Notes: generated by a model from the letters alone, not told the origin. Positions 34,000 to 62,225 are shown, counted from the first letter of the stretch. The stretch is 64,000 bases of DNA from Diphasiastrum complanatum (GCA_029204225.1 MU831911.1:1-64000); one strand, 5' to 3'. Made by a program: numbers and translations.

Positions 34000-35234
34000 C
34001 TAGTTTGAGAGAAAAAATTTCAACCTTCATGCTATATAATTCAGGAGTAATGGATAAATGGTTGGAATTATATGAAGAAGAAAAAAAAAAGGGTATTGAC
34101 TTCATGCTATATAATTTTTACAGACACCGACGCAATAGGCGTAGAGGTCAAGCTACACCTTCACATGATCTTGAGCCATTGCCCAACCAATGCACTATAG
34201 ACTGGATGGTTGATACACTCCGACAAGCAAGATCAAAGGGACAATTCACATCTGACACAGAATGGGAATTTGCAAGAGGATGTGATTGGAAGGTTTGTCT
34301 ATAACTCTATTTTTTTAAGTGAACAATTTTAATTTGTATGATGATTGATTATTGTTTTAATTATAATCAACATGTGACAATATCGAAAGTATAGTGCAAT
34401 GTGGGCATATGGTCGTCATCATCGCATTGAATCAATTGATATGAAATGACGAACTTATGATTGTTGTGTCACGGCATCCTTCCGTCAAGAAAGTCGGAGT
34501 AGTGCTCGAGATCAAAGTCCAATTTCTGGAGAGCTTGAGTATGTAGGAACCATACAAGCCATATATGAGGTGTGTTTTGGTGAAATGGGTAAGAATTTGT
34601 TGTTTGACGTGAAATGGTTCAAAATCAACTATAGAGGATCAAATGCAACTGTAAAAAAAGATCGTAGTAGATTTTTTGCTATCGGTTCAACCAAGACATT
34701 AAGCGTGGACTTTTCAGACACATTGGTGTTGCCTCGTCATTGTGTACAGGTGTGCATGAATTTTACATTTTTTTCTTTTTGTCAATTGTGATCAATGTTA
34801 TATTAATCATCTACACTACTTTTTAATTACATCTATTTATTGTGAATTAAAATGTAAGCATAACAAATATCTAATCCTAACATTGCTAAATGTGCAGGTA
34901 TTTTTTCAACCAGATCGACTAAACAATTAAGCCACGCTCAAGACATGTATTCGAAAATGCATATGTTGAGAATGAAATGGAAGATCTAAATTTGGACAAC
35001 ACAAGTATATCTGATGAAGATGTACATATACCTTCGAGTTTTATAAATATTGAAAACCCGAGAATTGATTCTCATGATTTCAACAACTCAGATGATGAAG
35101 AGGACAACAATGATTCTTTGCATGAGGACAATATTGAGAGAGGTTTTGATTTCGATAGTGATGATGAAAATCATCTTAGCGGAGATGAGTTGCAAGATGT
35201 ATTGGCTGATGAATTTGAATCTTGCGATGATTAA
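34000..35234 (+). pseudogene. CACTA transposase, C-terminal part
   Basis: Resumes after element B. Segments in order: DKWLELYEEEKK (about 34050); WMVDTLRQARSKGQFTSDTE and FARGCDWK (to about 34294), ending at an apparent splice donor; KYSAMWAYGRHHRIESIDMK with a TGA near 34447; then ISGELEYVGTIQAIYEV, NLLFDVKWF and LPRHCVQV (34525-34750), which matches the DUF4216-like domain found near the C-terminus of CACTA transposases. After another intron-like gap a very acidic tail (34977-35234, e.g. SDDEEDNNDSLHEDN) ends in TAA. Orientation and order agree with the N-terminal part at 12895-15660. Confidence 0.75.
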
Positions 35235-35239
35235 TAAAG

Positions 35240-35935
35240 TTTGTACATGTCACAAATAATTTTGTCATAAAATGATCCATTGTGGTCAATATATATTGTT
35301 TTCAAATTAAAATTATTATATTTTTCTATGATGTTGCATTTCGAAAGTTTCATTTCAAACGCATCTGGCAATCACTTAAAATTAAAAAAATTTATCAATA
35401 TTAGTAGATGTGTGAACTAATTAAAAGATATATGTGTTGATTATTTATATATTATGATTTAAAAACATCTTCTTTGAGATAATAATACACTTTGCCACAA
35501 TATTGTTCGACTATTCATTGATCTTTGCAAACACGCAAAAGTGTATAACATTGCAATTTTTTTATCAACAAATTAGCTTAACAAGCTACCACACGGCTCT
35601 CAAATGTAAGGTACTTAGCATCCTTTCACATGCATATTAAGCTCACGCTTATATTTTTACCCATCAATACCATATTGAAAAAATTGTCAAATTTTGATTA
35701 AAATTTTTTCTCAATATAGAAACACATCATAATGTCTATAAATACATAAGATAGCATGTACTGATAGTAATTTTAATTCGTTAGAGCATAATAATTTGAG
35801 ATAATGATCATTTAATTTTTAGTCCACATTTTATTATAAGTATACACCTATTCAAAATATTTAAAAAAATCTTATTTGCTTTTAAATTAATCATAAAGTT
35901 GTTTTTTATTAACTTATTATTCATAATAGATAAAA
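35240..35935. other. AT-rich 3' region of the CACTA element
   Basis: Very AT-rich, no coding similarity and no repeat recognised. Probably non-coding sequence between the transposase stop and the palindrome array. Confidence 0.5.
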
Positions 35936-35939
35936 AAAA

Positions 35940-36450
35940 ACTACAACAAGCTAATTTTGCCATGCGTGGCACTGCCACGCGTGGCAAATTTTCAAAACAA
36001 AATTTTTCTAAGTATTGTGTTTTAATATTGCCACACGTGGCAAATTTTTTGACAAATTTTGTCACGCGTGGCAATAAAAAAAGCCATTGCTCTGGAATTT
36101 TCTTTGGAGATTTGCCACGCATGGCACTGCCACGTGTGGCAAATCAAAAAAATTTATGTCACATGAAAATTGGTTAAATAACAATCGTACGTGGCACTTC
36201 CACGCGTGGATGTGCCATGCCGACATATTTTGGCACTCAAATTTTAAGTTTTAGTTTAAAAAAAATTTGCGTGGCAGTGCCACGCAAAATTAAAATTTTT
36301 TTGTCTGACCTCTCCTCCAGTCTGGATTTCACTGGCATGTTCCTTGGAAAAGTTTTAGGGTGGATATGCCACGCGTGGCAGTGCCACGCATAAGAAAAAT
36401 GTCAAAATTTCTGGCTAAGTATCGGGTTCACGTGGCAGCGTCGCGTGGCA
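35940..36450. repeat. Array of GCCACGCGTGGC palindromes
   Basis: About a dozen copies or close variants of the palindrome TGCCACGCGTGGCA (for example near 35958, 35978, 36030, 36062, 36113, 36128, 36190, 36270, 36368, 36385 and 36428), often paired as GTGGCACTGCCAC. The spacers are AT-rich. This fits subterminal transposase-binding repeats of a CACTA end, but the terminal repeat was not found. Confidence 0.8.
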
Positions 36451-36469
36451 AAACACACATATATGTAGT

Positions 36470-37360
36470 TGTGTGTATTGTGATCTGATCGTTGTTATTA
36501 CAACATTAATATACAGATTCATTGCATTTCGTTGACTGTCAATTAACTCTCACTCTTCTTCCGCAAGTAACATAAACAAAAAAAGGTATGGCTGTCTTTG
36601 ATGCCCAATCGTTCTTACATTTCTTTATATCAGAATATCAGTATCAGAACAGTTGTCTCAGACGCCTAATTGTTTTTCCCGCAATATCTCTTTATGGTAG
36701 TCTAAGACTCCTACACTGATACTCTTAATCAACACAATCAGAACATCTTTATCATAACTCCGTTCTCCAAGTAATCCAGATCTTTATCATCAGTTTCATT
36801 GTTTCCTTTGTTGGGATGACGACCTTCATTTCTGCTGAGGCCCAAACCTTATTGCTTTCAACAGGTTAATCAGGTAATCAATTAGGTCTAAGCTAGATAG
36901 AATAAATCTAGAATAGATCGATAGCACAAAAATAGATGATCCAGACCCTACTAGCTAGACTAACCTAAATTAGGTAGTTTAGATCTAAGCAGCCAGACAA
37001 GTAGATCTTAGAATAGTTAGACCGATAAGATTAGCTAGGATAGACTTAGGGCTAGATTAATTCTAGAATAGTCGACCCATTCCACCCAATAGCGACCTGT
37101 AGCTCGACTTATCTACGTTAGATTAACTTTTTAAAAATAGACCAACAAATAGATTAGATTGGATAGACTTAGATCCGAAGGCCGAACTCCAACAGTAGTG
37201 TATTTAGAATAACGCAGCCCAATCAATTAGGTTAGATTCGAGGCCCCGTAGTATAGCCTAGCCCATAGGATAGCTAAAGTAGTTTAATGAAGGTTTAGGC
37301 TAGAATAGATTAGTCCTAAGCTAGATGAAAATCTTGTTAGAATAAGTTCGGTAGGTTAGT
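36470..37360. other. Low-complexity CTAG/TAGAT-rich sequence
   Basis: From about 36880 to 37340 the sequence is built of variations on CTAGAATAGAT, TTAGATT and CTAGGATAG, without a fixed period. The part at 36583-36740 resembles, in opposite orientation, the LTR of element F around 41520-41580 (ATGGCTGTCTTTGATGCC against ATGGCTATCTTTGACGCC). No gene seen. Confidence 0.5.
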
Positions 37361-38124
37361 CATTGCACCACCAAAATCCTATACCACATACCCCACCTTG
37401 TACAAATGTTCTTGCCTGATGTACAATTCTCCGACCAACCCTAATATTTGTCCCTTGTGAAATACCTTTGAAAGGCCCTACATGGTTCAAAAAGAGCACT
37501 ATTGCTATTTTTGACAGCCTCTGTCCCTGTCCAATATTGTTGTCTGTTATAGATGCATGCATGGTCAAGTCTGTCTAGAAAAATTCCAGCCTAGTTCAAA
37601 GTTAAGCTAGATTTTTTATAAGATTGTCATTTTTTGTAAACAATGAAAGTTTCTGATTATAAAATCTCTCAAATCTAGCAACCAATTGGGAAATGGATTG
37701 TGCACATTGTAATCATAGACCATTTGACATTGATAGGACCAACTTTCCAAAATACTACAATTGCCATCAGTACCACCCCGCCACCTTCAACCTCTGTACA
37801 ACGTGACAATGGCACACTATATTAATGTCATTGTCCATCCACCATCCCTACACCATTTTTGACTTTCCGTTCATCGAATCCACCTCCACCATTGATTACA
37901 AGCAGCTCCAACACATGCTCCCCCATTTTGACCTCCAAACTGGGCGGAGACCACACCTTCAACCATGATCTCCAGTACGTCGCCCAGGCCGACACCACCA
38001 CCTCCACACTCCCGCAACCCCACCATGCCCGAGCTGGAATTCGCCTCTCCACCCTCACACTACCTCACCATTCTACTTCTCTATCTCCTACCACATCATC
38101 TCCTCCAAAAACAGACCTTCCAGA
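37361..38124 (+). pseudogene. Unrecognised coding relic, left of element F
   Basis: From about 37859 the sequence is GC-richer than its surroundings and partly open on the + strand (DFPFIESTSTIDYKQLQHML in one frame, HDLQYVAQADTTT in another), with shifts and stops. It probably continues at 42669 beyond element F, since both flanks share CTTCCA at the insertion point. I do not recognise the product. The part from 37361 to 37858 holds nothing I can assign. Confidence 0.35.
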
Positions 38125-38187
38125 TGGGGCAAGGGAGATAGAAGAACGTGAATGGAAAAGAGAGTAGGAATATTACGGAACAGCTCA
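38125..38187 (-). repeat. Remnant of the 3' LTR of element F
   Basis: TGGGGCAAGGGAGATAGAAG and following bases repeat 41213-41275 with about six differences, then the match stops and RT sequence begins. The rest of this LTR and RNase H were deleted. Confidence 0.9.
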
Positions 38188-41142
38188 GATCCGATTAGTG
38201 AATGATAAGGGTACTTTGCTAAGTCGAGTACTTCACTATCAGTCTCAACACAAGAAGGTTTAGTTAGTACTATACTTGGATCCATTGGAGTATCAATTGG
38301 TTTTCAATCAGACATATGAAACTTTTCTAAAATGCCTTTTAGATATGCCTGCTGGCTAAGATAGATCTTCTTCTGAAGTCTATCTCTAGTAATGTGAAAT
38401 CCTAGCAAAGAATGAACAGCTCCTAAATCAGTCATGTCAAATTCCTTTGACAGATCACTCTTAGTAGTGTGTAGAAGAGAAATGTCGTTAGACAATATCA
38501 TCTACGTAAAGAGCTATGTGAATTGCATTGGTGCCTATATGCTTTGAATAAACATTAGTCAACTGAATTGTTTGCAAATCCTAATTGAATGAGATAAGAG
38601 TTGATTCTATCGAACCATGCTCTTGCGGCCTATTTCAGATCGTATATTGCTTTGTGCAGCTTGCACACTTTGTGCTCTTGGCCTTTGACTTTGAATCCTT
38701 CCGGTTGGAAGGTATACAATTCCTCTTTGACATTGCCATTGAGAAATGTTGTCTTGACATCCATTTGGTGCATTTCGAGGTCTTCTGCGGCTGCTAATGC
38801 AATCAGAGTCATGATTGACTGCATCTTGATGACAGGACTGAAAATTTTTTGATAATCCACTTCTTGAACTTGAGCAAATCTTTTAGCCACCAGCCGTGCT
38901 TTCCATTTTGCGATGGAACCATCAGAGTTGATCTTCTTCTTGAATATCCACTTGTTGTCGAGAACTCTCTTATGAGTGGGGAAGTTGACCAACGTCCAGG
39001 TCTGATTCGTCAAAAGTGAGTTGTACTCGCTTTCCATAGCTTCTTGCCACTTCACAGCATTCTTGAAGTTAATTGCTTCGGTTAGGCTCTCTGGTTCTTC
39101 TGATGAAGTCCAGAATGATTGAGGTGCATACCTCTCAAGAACTGTCCGAGTCCGTGAGGATCTACGGATGTTGGGTTGACCAGGATGCGATGATGCTTCT
39201 TCTTGAATTTCTTTAGATCTGCTCAAGCTAGCTTGGTATGGTCTGATGACAGGTACTGTCAACTGCTCTGCTTTTGTAGCTGTAGCTGCAGTTTCTGTAG
39301 AAGGAACATCAACGTTGAAAGAATTCATGCTACGTAAGATAGGATGAGGCATGACATCGTTTATCGATGGTTGTTTAAAATCATAATATGTATGTTCTTG
39401 AAATATTACATCCCTAGAGACAAATACTACATTGGTGGATGGATCATAAAGTTCATAAGCTTTATGTTCATCAGGATAGCCAATGAAAATACATTTATTT
39501 GTCCTATCAGCCATGGCCTTGAATTTCTTGAAGCATTCAAAGGCTTCAGATTTGTGCTTAATGAACATAGTTGTAGACCATCTAGAATAATCATCTATGA
39601 AAGTGAGAAAATAGATTGCATCTCCTAATGACGGGGTTGGCATTGGACCACAGAGATTGCTATGTACAAGATCTAATACATGCTTTGTTTTGATGGAATG
39701 TGATTTTGGAAACTTGCTTCTAGAGTGCTTCCCATAGATGCATGATTCACAAAAGAAAGATTTCCTATCTAATGAAGACGGGAAATTCAAACCATCAACT
39801 AAATTATTACAACGCATATAAGAAAGTGATCTTGTATTCACATGTCCAAATTGACTATGCTACAGAACAGCACTATCATTTACATTTTTATCAGAGATAC
39901 TAGCTAATGCAACTAAATTAGAGAGTACGTAAAGATTTCCGACTCTAGTGCATGTATTCAAAGTAGTATCTTCCTCGAGTATTGTACACTGCTCAGATGA
40001 GAAATAACAGTGTAGCCCTCATCAGTTATCTTAGAGACTAATAACAGGTTCTTTGACAATTGAGGAACATGAAGGACATTAGGAACACAAATGGACAGAT
40101 CGTTGTTCTGATCTTCACTGTCCTTGGTGCTAGAATCTTTGAGGTAGACAAATTGGTCTCTGTTGCAAGCGGTATACTCGGTAAACCATTCCTTGTGAGA
40201 GGTCATGTGTTGGGTAGCACCGTTGTCCAGGTACCAGCTATCACAGTCTTCGTTGTTGATGTAAGCCATTAACAAATGTGTATCTGACTCCTTGAATTCC
40301 GCCGTGTTGGAGGAGTCTGGCTGTTGTTGTTGTTGCTGCTTCTTTGCCTCGTTGTAGATCCTGATGCGACACTCCTTGATGTCATGATTAGCTCTTTTGC
40401 AATATCTGCAGAAAAGCTTCTTGCACAATCCACCATGCTCACCTTGAGTGTGAGGCTTCTGCTGTTGCTGTTGCACTTGATTCTCGCCCTTGGAATAGTC
40501 TTTCTTCTTGGTGTATAGAGCCATGGATTTGTCTTTGATGGATAGGCTGCTAGTCTTTCTTTGCATTTCTTCTTGAAGAAGATGACCGATCACCTTTTGA
40601 AAAGTGAGGTCGGGTTGTGTGGAGATCATCACCACAAAGTGCTCATAAGACTTTGGAAGAGAAGAAAGCAAGGTCATAACGACATCATCATCTTGAATAG
40701 AGCATCCTACAGTTGATAACTGATCTAACAGGGGCTTGAAGTTGTTGATGTGAGAAGTGATGGCAGTAGAATCAAACATGTTAAGAGCAAAGAACTTCCT
40801 TCTAAGATGTAATCTCGTGGTCACATCGTGTGTCTCATAAAGAATTGATAACAAGTCCAGTGCTTCCTTAGAGGTTTTGCACGTGGTAACGTGAGATATT
40901 TTGGAGTCAGCCAGATTGAGTGTGATACATGCTAGGGCCTTCTGATTTTTGATCCTCCAGGCCTTTGCTTGATCACCATCTTCTGGTTTCAGGTCTGCAC
41001 CTTCTACTACATCCCAAAGATCTCTATCTATCAACATCATTCTAAGTTTTAACTTCCAAATGTAGAAGTTAGAACCATTGAACTTGTCAATGACTCTAGC
41101 TTCACTGAGTGATGAAGATGAAGAGCTACCTATACGAGACAT
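38188..41142 (-). pseudogene. Broken gag-pol of element F
   Basis: The likely ATG is at 41142 (MSRIGSSSSSSLSEARVIDK). gag continues with FNGSNFYIWKLKLRMML and a CCHC knuckle (CRYCKRANHDIKEC); protease has SWYLDNGATQHMT with DNG instead of DSG. The frame breaks near 39958. From 39841 GAG-pre-integrase and the first part of integrase are present (CIYGKHSRSKFPKSHS, HSNLCGP, FIDDYSRW), but the frame jumps from KKFKAMA to DRTNKCIFIGYPDEHKAYEL, so the second catalytic Asp and the Glu are deleted. RT follows (MDVKTTFLNGNVKEELY), with a stop near 38630 before the YVDD region and the ending LSQQAYLKGILEKFHMSD. RNase H is absent. Confidence 0.88.
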
Positions 41143-41195
41143 GATAACAATATACAAATAAAACAAACTTAATCTCTCGGTTTGTTTGAACTAAT

Positions 41196-41206
41196 CTCTG
41201 ATACCA
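41196..41206 (-). other. Primer-binding site of element F
   Basis: CTCTGATACCA on the + strand is the complement of TGGTATCAGAG, six bases from the LTR end at 41213. Confidence 0.8.
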
Positions 41207-41212
41207 ATCTTA

Positions 41213-42668
41213 TGGGGCAAGGGAGATAGAAGAACGTGAACGGAGAAGAGAGCAGGAATATTGCGGAACAGCTCTCCCATTCTAATCAGCTACTAAATGC
41301 AAAAATAGTCTAAAAGACAACTTATGCTAAATGTAATCACAACTTTAAGTGTCTTAATTGCCCAACAGGATCTTAAAAATTAATTCATACTCTGAAATAA
41401 GAGTACAATCCACCAAAGAGATTAGAGATGGTTTGTATGTGGTACTACTGAAATCAAATTCAATTGTGAAATATAGTTCTAAAGTAAATGGAAGAGCAGT
41501 ATGATAACGCGAGTTCCTTAGGCGTCAAAGATAGCCATCGTCTGATCAAAAACTGAGGAGTCGTAGACGTTCGTGTTCTGATCAGAGTGAGTAAACAAGC
41601 GCGATCAAACAACAATGAAAGTGCATTCAATCACAACAAGCATTCATCTACGTTGTACACAGATAAAACCAAGCTGCTACTATATTACACTGAAGCACAA
41701 TACAAAATAGCAATTACAATAAAAAATGACGGCATAATTGAGATGCTCAAACAATGTGTCTCATGGACGGAGCAACCACTAATCTGTGCTTGAACGATCT
41801 ATTTATAGATTTCATCCGTGTATTAATTACATTGAATGCTTGTCACCTAGTTAGGAAAGTCGTTGTACTTGGAAGTATACGACTGTACATAGTGTATACG
41901 GTCAATAATTTAGCATCGTTGACGCTGACGAGGACGTTGCAAATTCTTTCATTTCGCATTTTACGTGAAGTGGTTTTCTCTCACTTCGCAAATTTCGGGA
42001 AGTAACTGGGAACATTCCTTGTTCAAAATAGACTTCGGCATTTTCTCTCTCTTTGGGATTTTTTGAAAAAACCGAAGGTGCCTTTGAAACAGTTTAACTT
42101 ATGAAAATAGATGACCTTCGGCATTTTCTCTCTCTTCGGGATTTTGCGAAAAAGGCGAAGGTGTAAAAAACAGTTAAACTTTTGAACTATGCAAAAGTCA
42201 CATTTCGGGGAAATGCGAAAAAGCCAAAGCTGTTGAAAACATAGTTCATTTCTGCAGACTGTTGCGACACTTAGTGTATTTCTGCAGACAGTTGCGACAC
42301 TTAGTGTATTTCTGCAGACTGTTTGACACTTAGTGTATTTTTGCAGACTTGTTTTAAATGCTGGTTCTTGGAAGTCCTTGAAGATGGCCAAGTCTTCAAT
42401 GACTTCAAGTAATTGAACTTAACATCTGAACTTGAAATTATGACAGGATTGGTTACCATTTGCTGGAGGTCAGCCAGAAGCCCGTTGTAGACGTTCTTCA
42501 AATAAATTGGCTATCTAAGTTTGTAATTCCTGCAAGTATCAAATGAGCAGACGTAGAACCAAAGTTGGTTTCACCTTACCCTAGATTAATGATCAATAAA
42601 CATGCAGGAAGAATCATGAAATAGAATTAGTCATTCACCAAGGAGGAAACTATGGGCTTAATTTCCAA
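41213..42668 (-). repeat. 5' LTR of element F
   Basis: About 1456 bp with TG...CA ends. It contains internal repeats: CTTCGGCATTTTCTCTCTCT appears at about 42032 and 42117, and GACACTTAGTGTATTTCTGC occurs in three to four tandem copies at 42245-42355. Confidence 0.85.
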
Positions 42669-43530
42669 CACTTCCATCCACCTCCGCTATCCGTCCCCGC
42701 TTCTGATGATGTGGTGGACCTGTTGCAGTACACCAACACTGGTACCAAAAGTTCTACACCGTACATGATGCGAAATAGCCGAGACTCTTTGTCAAACAGT
42801 ATCCAAACATCACGACAAGAGATGGCTATACATTGTCAGACAAGATCAAAGACTTTTTAAAACTGACACAGGCCAACCTGATTAATGCCCCTCTGCATGC
42901 TCAACCAAAATGGTGGACGACAGTACTCATGCGCAACCCCGAGCTCATTCAAGAATATCTTATGGCTCCAGTGACAATAAGGGCTGATCCAACATTCCAT
43001 CATATGCCCAGAAGAAGAGCATGGACAGCTTTGAAGACTCCAAGCGTCGAGTCCTGTAATTGGCCTGTAATAAAATTGGCACATGGTTGGAAGACAACGG
43101 TCGACTTCACCAGGGCCCTCAACCAGTTCCTAATAGACGCGCCTAACTCTCCAGATCCTATCATTCTGGAAGCCTATTACAACGTGGAGACCCTTCTAAC
43201 TGCCGCAAAAGTGGATACCAGATGGGATCTCTGCTTCGACGAGTACTGCATCAATCCCAATAAAAGCTTCAAGTCAACGGCCATTGAAGATTAGATCCTT
43301 TTATATCGGACCTTCCATCACTTGTTCGCAACATCTTAGTGAGGTTGGAACGATGGTATACAACAGGCTTTATGGGAAACATGCACCCGACATTCAGCCC
43401 AATCTGGTCGCAATCCTTAACGCGCAGTTCATTGTGGTCCTATTTCATCCGCCGACTGGTCGCTACAACCCACCAACAGAATCGAGGAGGGCATCTATCC
43501 CACGGGCCCATTCAACTTTATCTTCATAGT
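42669..43530 (+). pseudogene. Unrecognised coding relic, right of element F
   Basis: One frame is continuous from about 42745 to 43294 apart from a TAG at about 42777: RLFVKQYPNITTRDGYTLSD, QPKWWTTVLMRNPELIQEYL, DPTFHHMPRRRAWTALKTP, KTTVDFTRALNQFLIDAPN. After its stop other frames stay open to about 43530, one Trp-rich (SPIWSQSL, SLWSYFIRRL). Composition and length suggest a real protein now decayed by frameshifts. I cannot name it with confidence. A partitivirus capsid-like sequence integrated in the plant genome is one guess, based only on general feel. Nothing shows that it is expressed. Confidence 0.45.
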
Positions 43531-44108
43531 CGATGCCGTCTCTGAGGTCATCATCGTTTAAATCAATCAAGTATGTGTCTGCAAAATGAATGGTCAAGAT
43601 CAAATCAAGAACTGTGTTTGAGTCCTCTTAACTAATGAGTTAATTGGGAGTGTTTAATCTCTCTCTCTCCTTAGGAGTCTGGACTTACTCTAATTCTCCG
43701 CACAAATGAGGACATCGAAGACAAAAAAGATAAACAACTATGGTCTTCAATGCTTAGGACATGTCCCTTCCTCTGATTTTGCCCCGTGACCAAAATGCTT
43801 GCCTTTAGGCTTAGTGCTTCATCCTCTCCTCATCCTCACATCTTTATGGCAATACGAGATTCAAAACCCATCACCGTAGGATATCATCATAAACATTCAG
43901 ATGTTGCCACGTCTTATTCAATCAACGATTCACAAAAGTCCAAGAGGCAAATATCCAAGTGATAGGCACGTAAAATATGTGGTGCAATCAAGCCTTCTCT
44001 CCTTTGCCTTTCCCCTTTTTCTTCTATTCTCGCTCTCCTCTTCGCCATCTTCCTTTCAGTATTTGCGAGCTTTTGTTATCAGATCTGTAAGCGAGCGACG
44101 ATCGATCG
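43531..44108 (+). promoter_or_regulatory. Presumed RPT2 promoter and 5' UTR
   Basis: No coding similarity. A pyrimidine-rich tract (CTTCTCTCCTTTGCC to CTCGCTCTCC, about 43993-44040) lies 70-115 bp before the RPT2 ATG and is typical of a plant housekeeping 5' UTR. No clear TATA box was identified. Confidence 0.5.
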
Positions 44109-60891
<16,783 letters not shown>

Positions 60892-61045
60892 ACAATTTTT
60901 CTTGGTTTTGGTCATGACGCAGGCTTTAAGGAAGCATCCTTTAGGGCCTGTGCTGCTACTACATTGACGTTGTATATTTTTAGAATCAGCAATATAATGA
61001 CTAGAAAAATAAATGTTTGTTGAGTGTCCTCTATACATGTTCTGA
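60892..61045 (+). other. RPT2 3' UTR (start)
   Basis: Sequence following the RPT2 stop codon; AT-rich with several A-rich hexamers (e.g. AAAAATAAATG near 61005). The cleavage site cannot be fixed. Confidence 0.45.
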
Positions 61046-62225
61046 TTTCATATTCATGGTATAATTTTGGGCCATAGCATTAGTGAATTTAGACAGTTTG
61101 ATGATTGTTTCATCAGTAATTTACAGGCTGGCATCCTTTCTAGCCACCTTCAGTTCTTGATAGAATGAACACTTTTTTGTTGCAATCTACAAAAAATCTT
61201 GGTCCACTGTTAAACACCTCATGGATATGTGATGCAGTTGGCTGAGTCGTCGGTGTTTTACATAGTTTTTAAATTCCTTTGTAAAGTGTTGTCTTGGGGT
61301 GATAACAGCTGGAGAGTATTGCAACCGAACTCTCTAAGCTGTGGTGGACTCAATCGGGTGCATTTTGGCCTGAAAGATAATGCAATTTTTACACATCTTT
61401 TGCTTCCATGGCAACTAGCCCCTTGATCTCCCTCACATTCGGTGGCTCTGGATAGAAACCCATACTGCTGCCTTGATTATTTTGGTTCCAATTATTTTCT
61501 GTTTACACAGGCATTTTGCTCCCATGGTCTATCATAAATTGCCATGAGACCTCCCATGCATAGGCCGTGGCACTGGCCACTCAGCTATGCTACTTTTCTT
61601 TCTGGATGGTATGTTCTTTTAGTTTGGCATGGAGAGGGAGAAAAAACAACGGCTTTTTTCTGGGTGGGGGAGAAGTAGTTTATTTCTCAAGGACCCTGTT
61701 TGCTTGTTACCAGATTGTACTCCTGTCAAATAGATTGTTGTACAGAATCTTATGCCATAGTCTTACCATTCCCCCCCTCCCCCCCCAATAATGTAGGAAT
61801 TTTACTCCTGACATTACATTTTAATTGAGTAATGTGCATAATTGCATCACTTGAATAGCATTCAAGGTCCAAACATGTTCAAAAAACTTGAATAGCATAC
61901 ATAGGAAGTGTATCAACTAGTTGAGTAGCCAACCCATGTGATAGGGAGATTTGATTTGACATTGTTTTTGTGTAATGTCCCACTTGATTGTAGATCTTGC
62001 AAAAAATTTAATTTAATTTTTTTTCCTGTCTATTTGTCCCATTGGTGGAGACTTTGTTTCACAAGCTACATCCTTGGCTTTCAGCGTTTCATTATTCCTA
62101 TATCCTTGTCTTTTAGAATGCTTTCTTTTTTCTAATAAGGATGATGGTGAAGGAAAACTATCGAGGAAGACAACATGTAGTGTTCTGATGATAAATAATT
62201 TTTGGTCTTTTGAAGTGTCCTATGA
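61046..62225. other. Intergenic sequence
   Basis: No gene or mobile element recognised. A C-rich patch (about 61770-61788) interrupts otherwise AT-rich sequence. Confidence 0.5.

Larger units (their letters stand above)
10506..36460 (+). mobile_element. Decayed CACTA (En/Spm-like) DNA transposon, split by nested copia elements
   Basis: TNP2-type transposase segments run on the + strand from 12895 to about 15660 and continue at 34000-35234, on both sides of an 18.3-kb copia insertion with a GACAC duplication. A palindromic GCCACGCGTGGC array (35940-36450) after the transposase could be the subterminal repeats typical of the superfamily. I could not find a CACTA-type terminal inverted repeat pair or a 3-bp target duplication, so both outer boundaries are estimates. 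The left part also holds minisatellites and a SET-like relic that might be cargo. Confidence 0.7.
38125..42668 (-). mobile_element. Ty1/copia retrotransposon F (truncated, different lineage)
   Basis: Minus-strand element with a complete 5' LTR at 41213-42668 (starts TGTTGGAAATTAAG, ends CCCTTGCCCCA on the minus strand), a primer-binding site, gag, protease, partial integrase and partial RT. The 3' end keeps only the last 63 bp of the LTR (38125-38187), joined directly to RT sequence. A clean target duplication is not visible; CTTCCA occurs at both edges but is separated from the left edge by two bases. The gag type (SRIGSSSSSS start) and LTR show that it is unrelated to A, B, D and E. Confidence 0.88.

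Noticed and set aside
35899-36177. A 92-codon frame over the palindrome array
   Set aside because: The frame is a by-product of repeated GCCACGCGTGGCA and has no domain.
35940-36450. CRISPR array as an explanation for the regularly repeated palindromes
   Set aside because: Spacing is irregular, spacers are AT-rich and not unique-length, and the DNA is plant nuclear.
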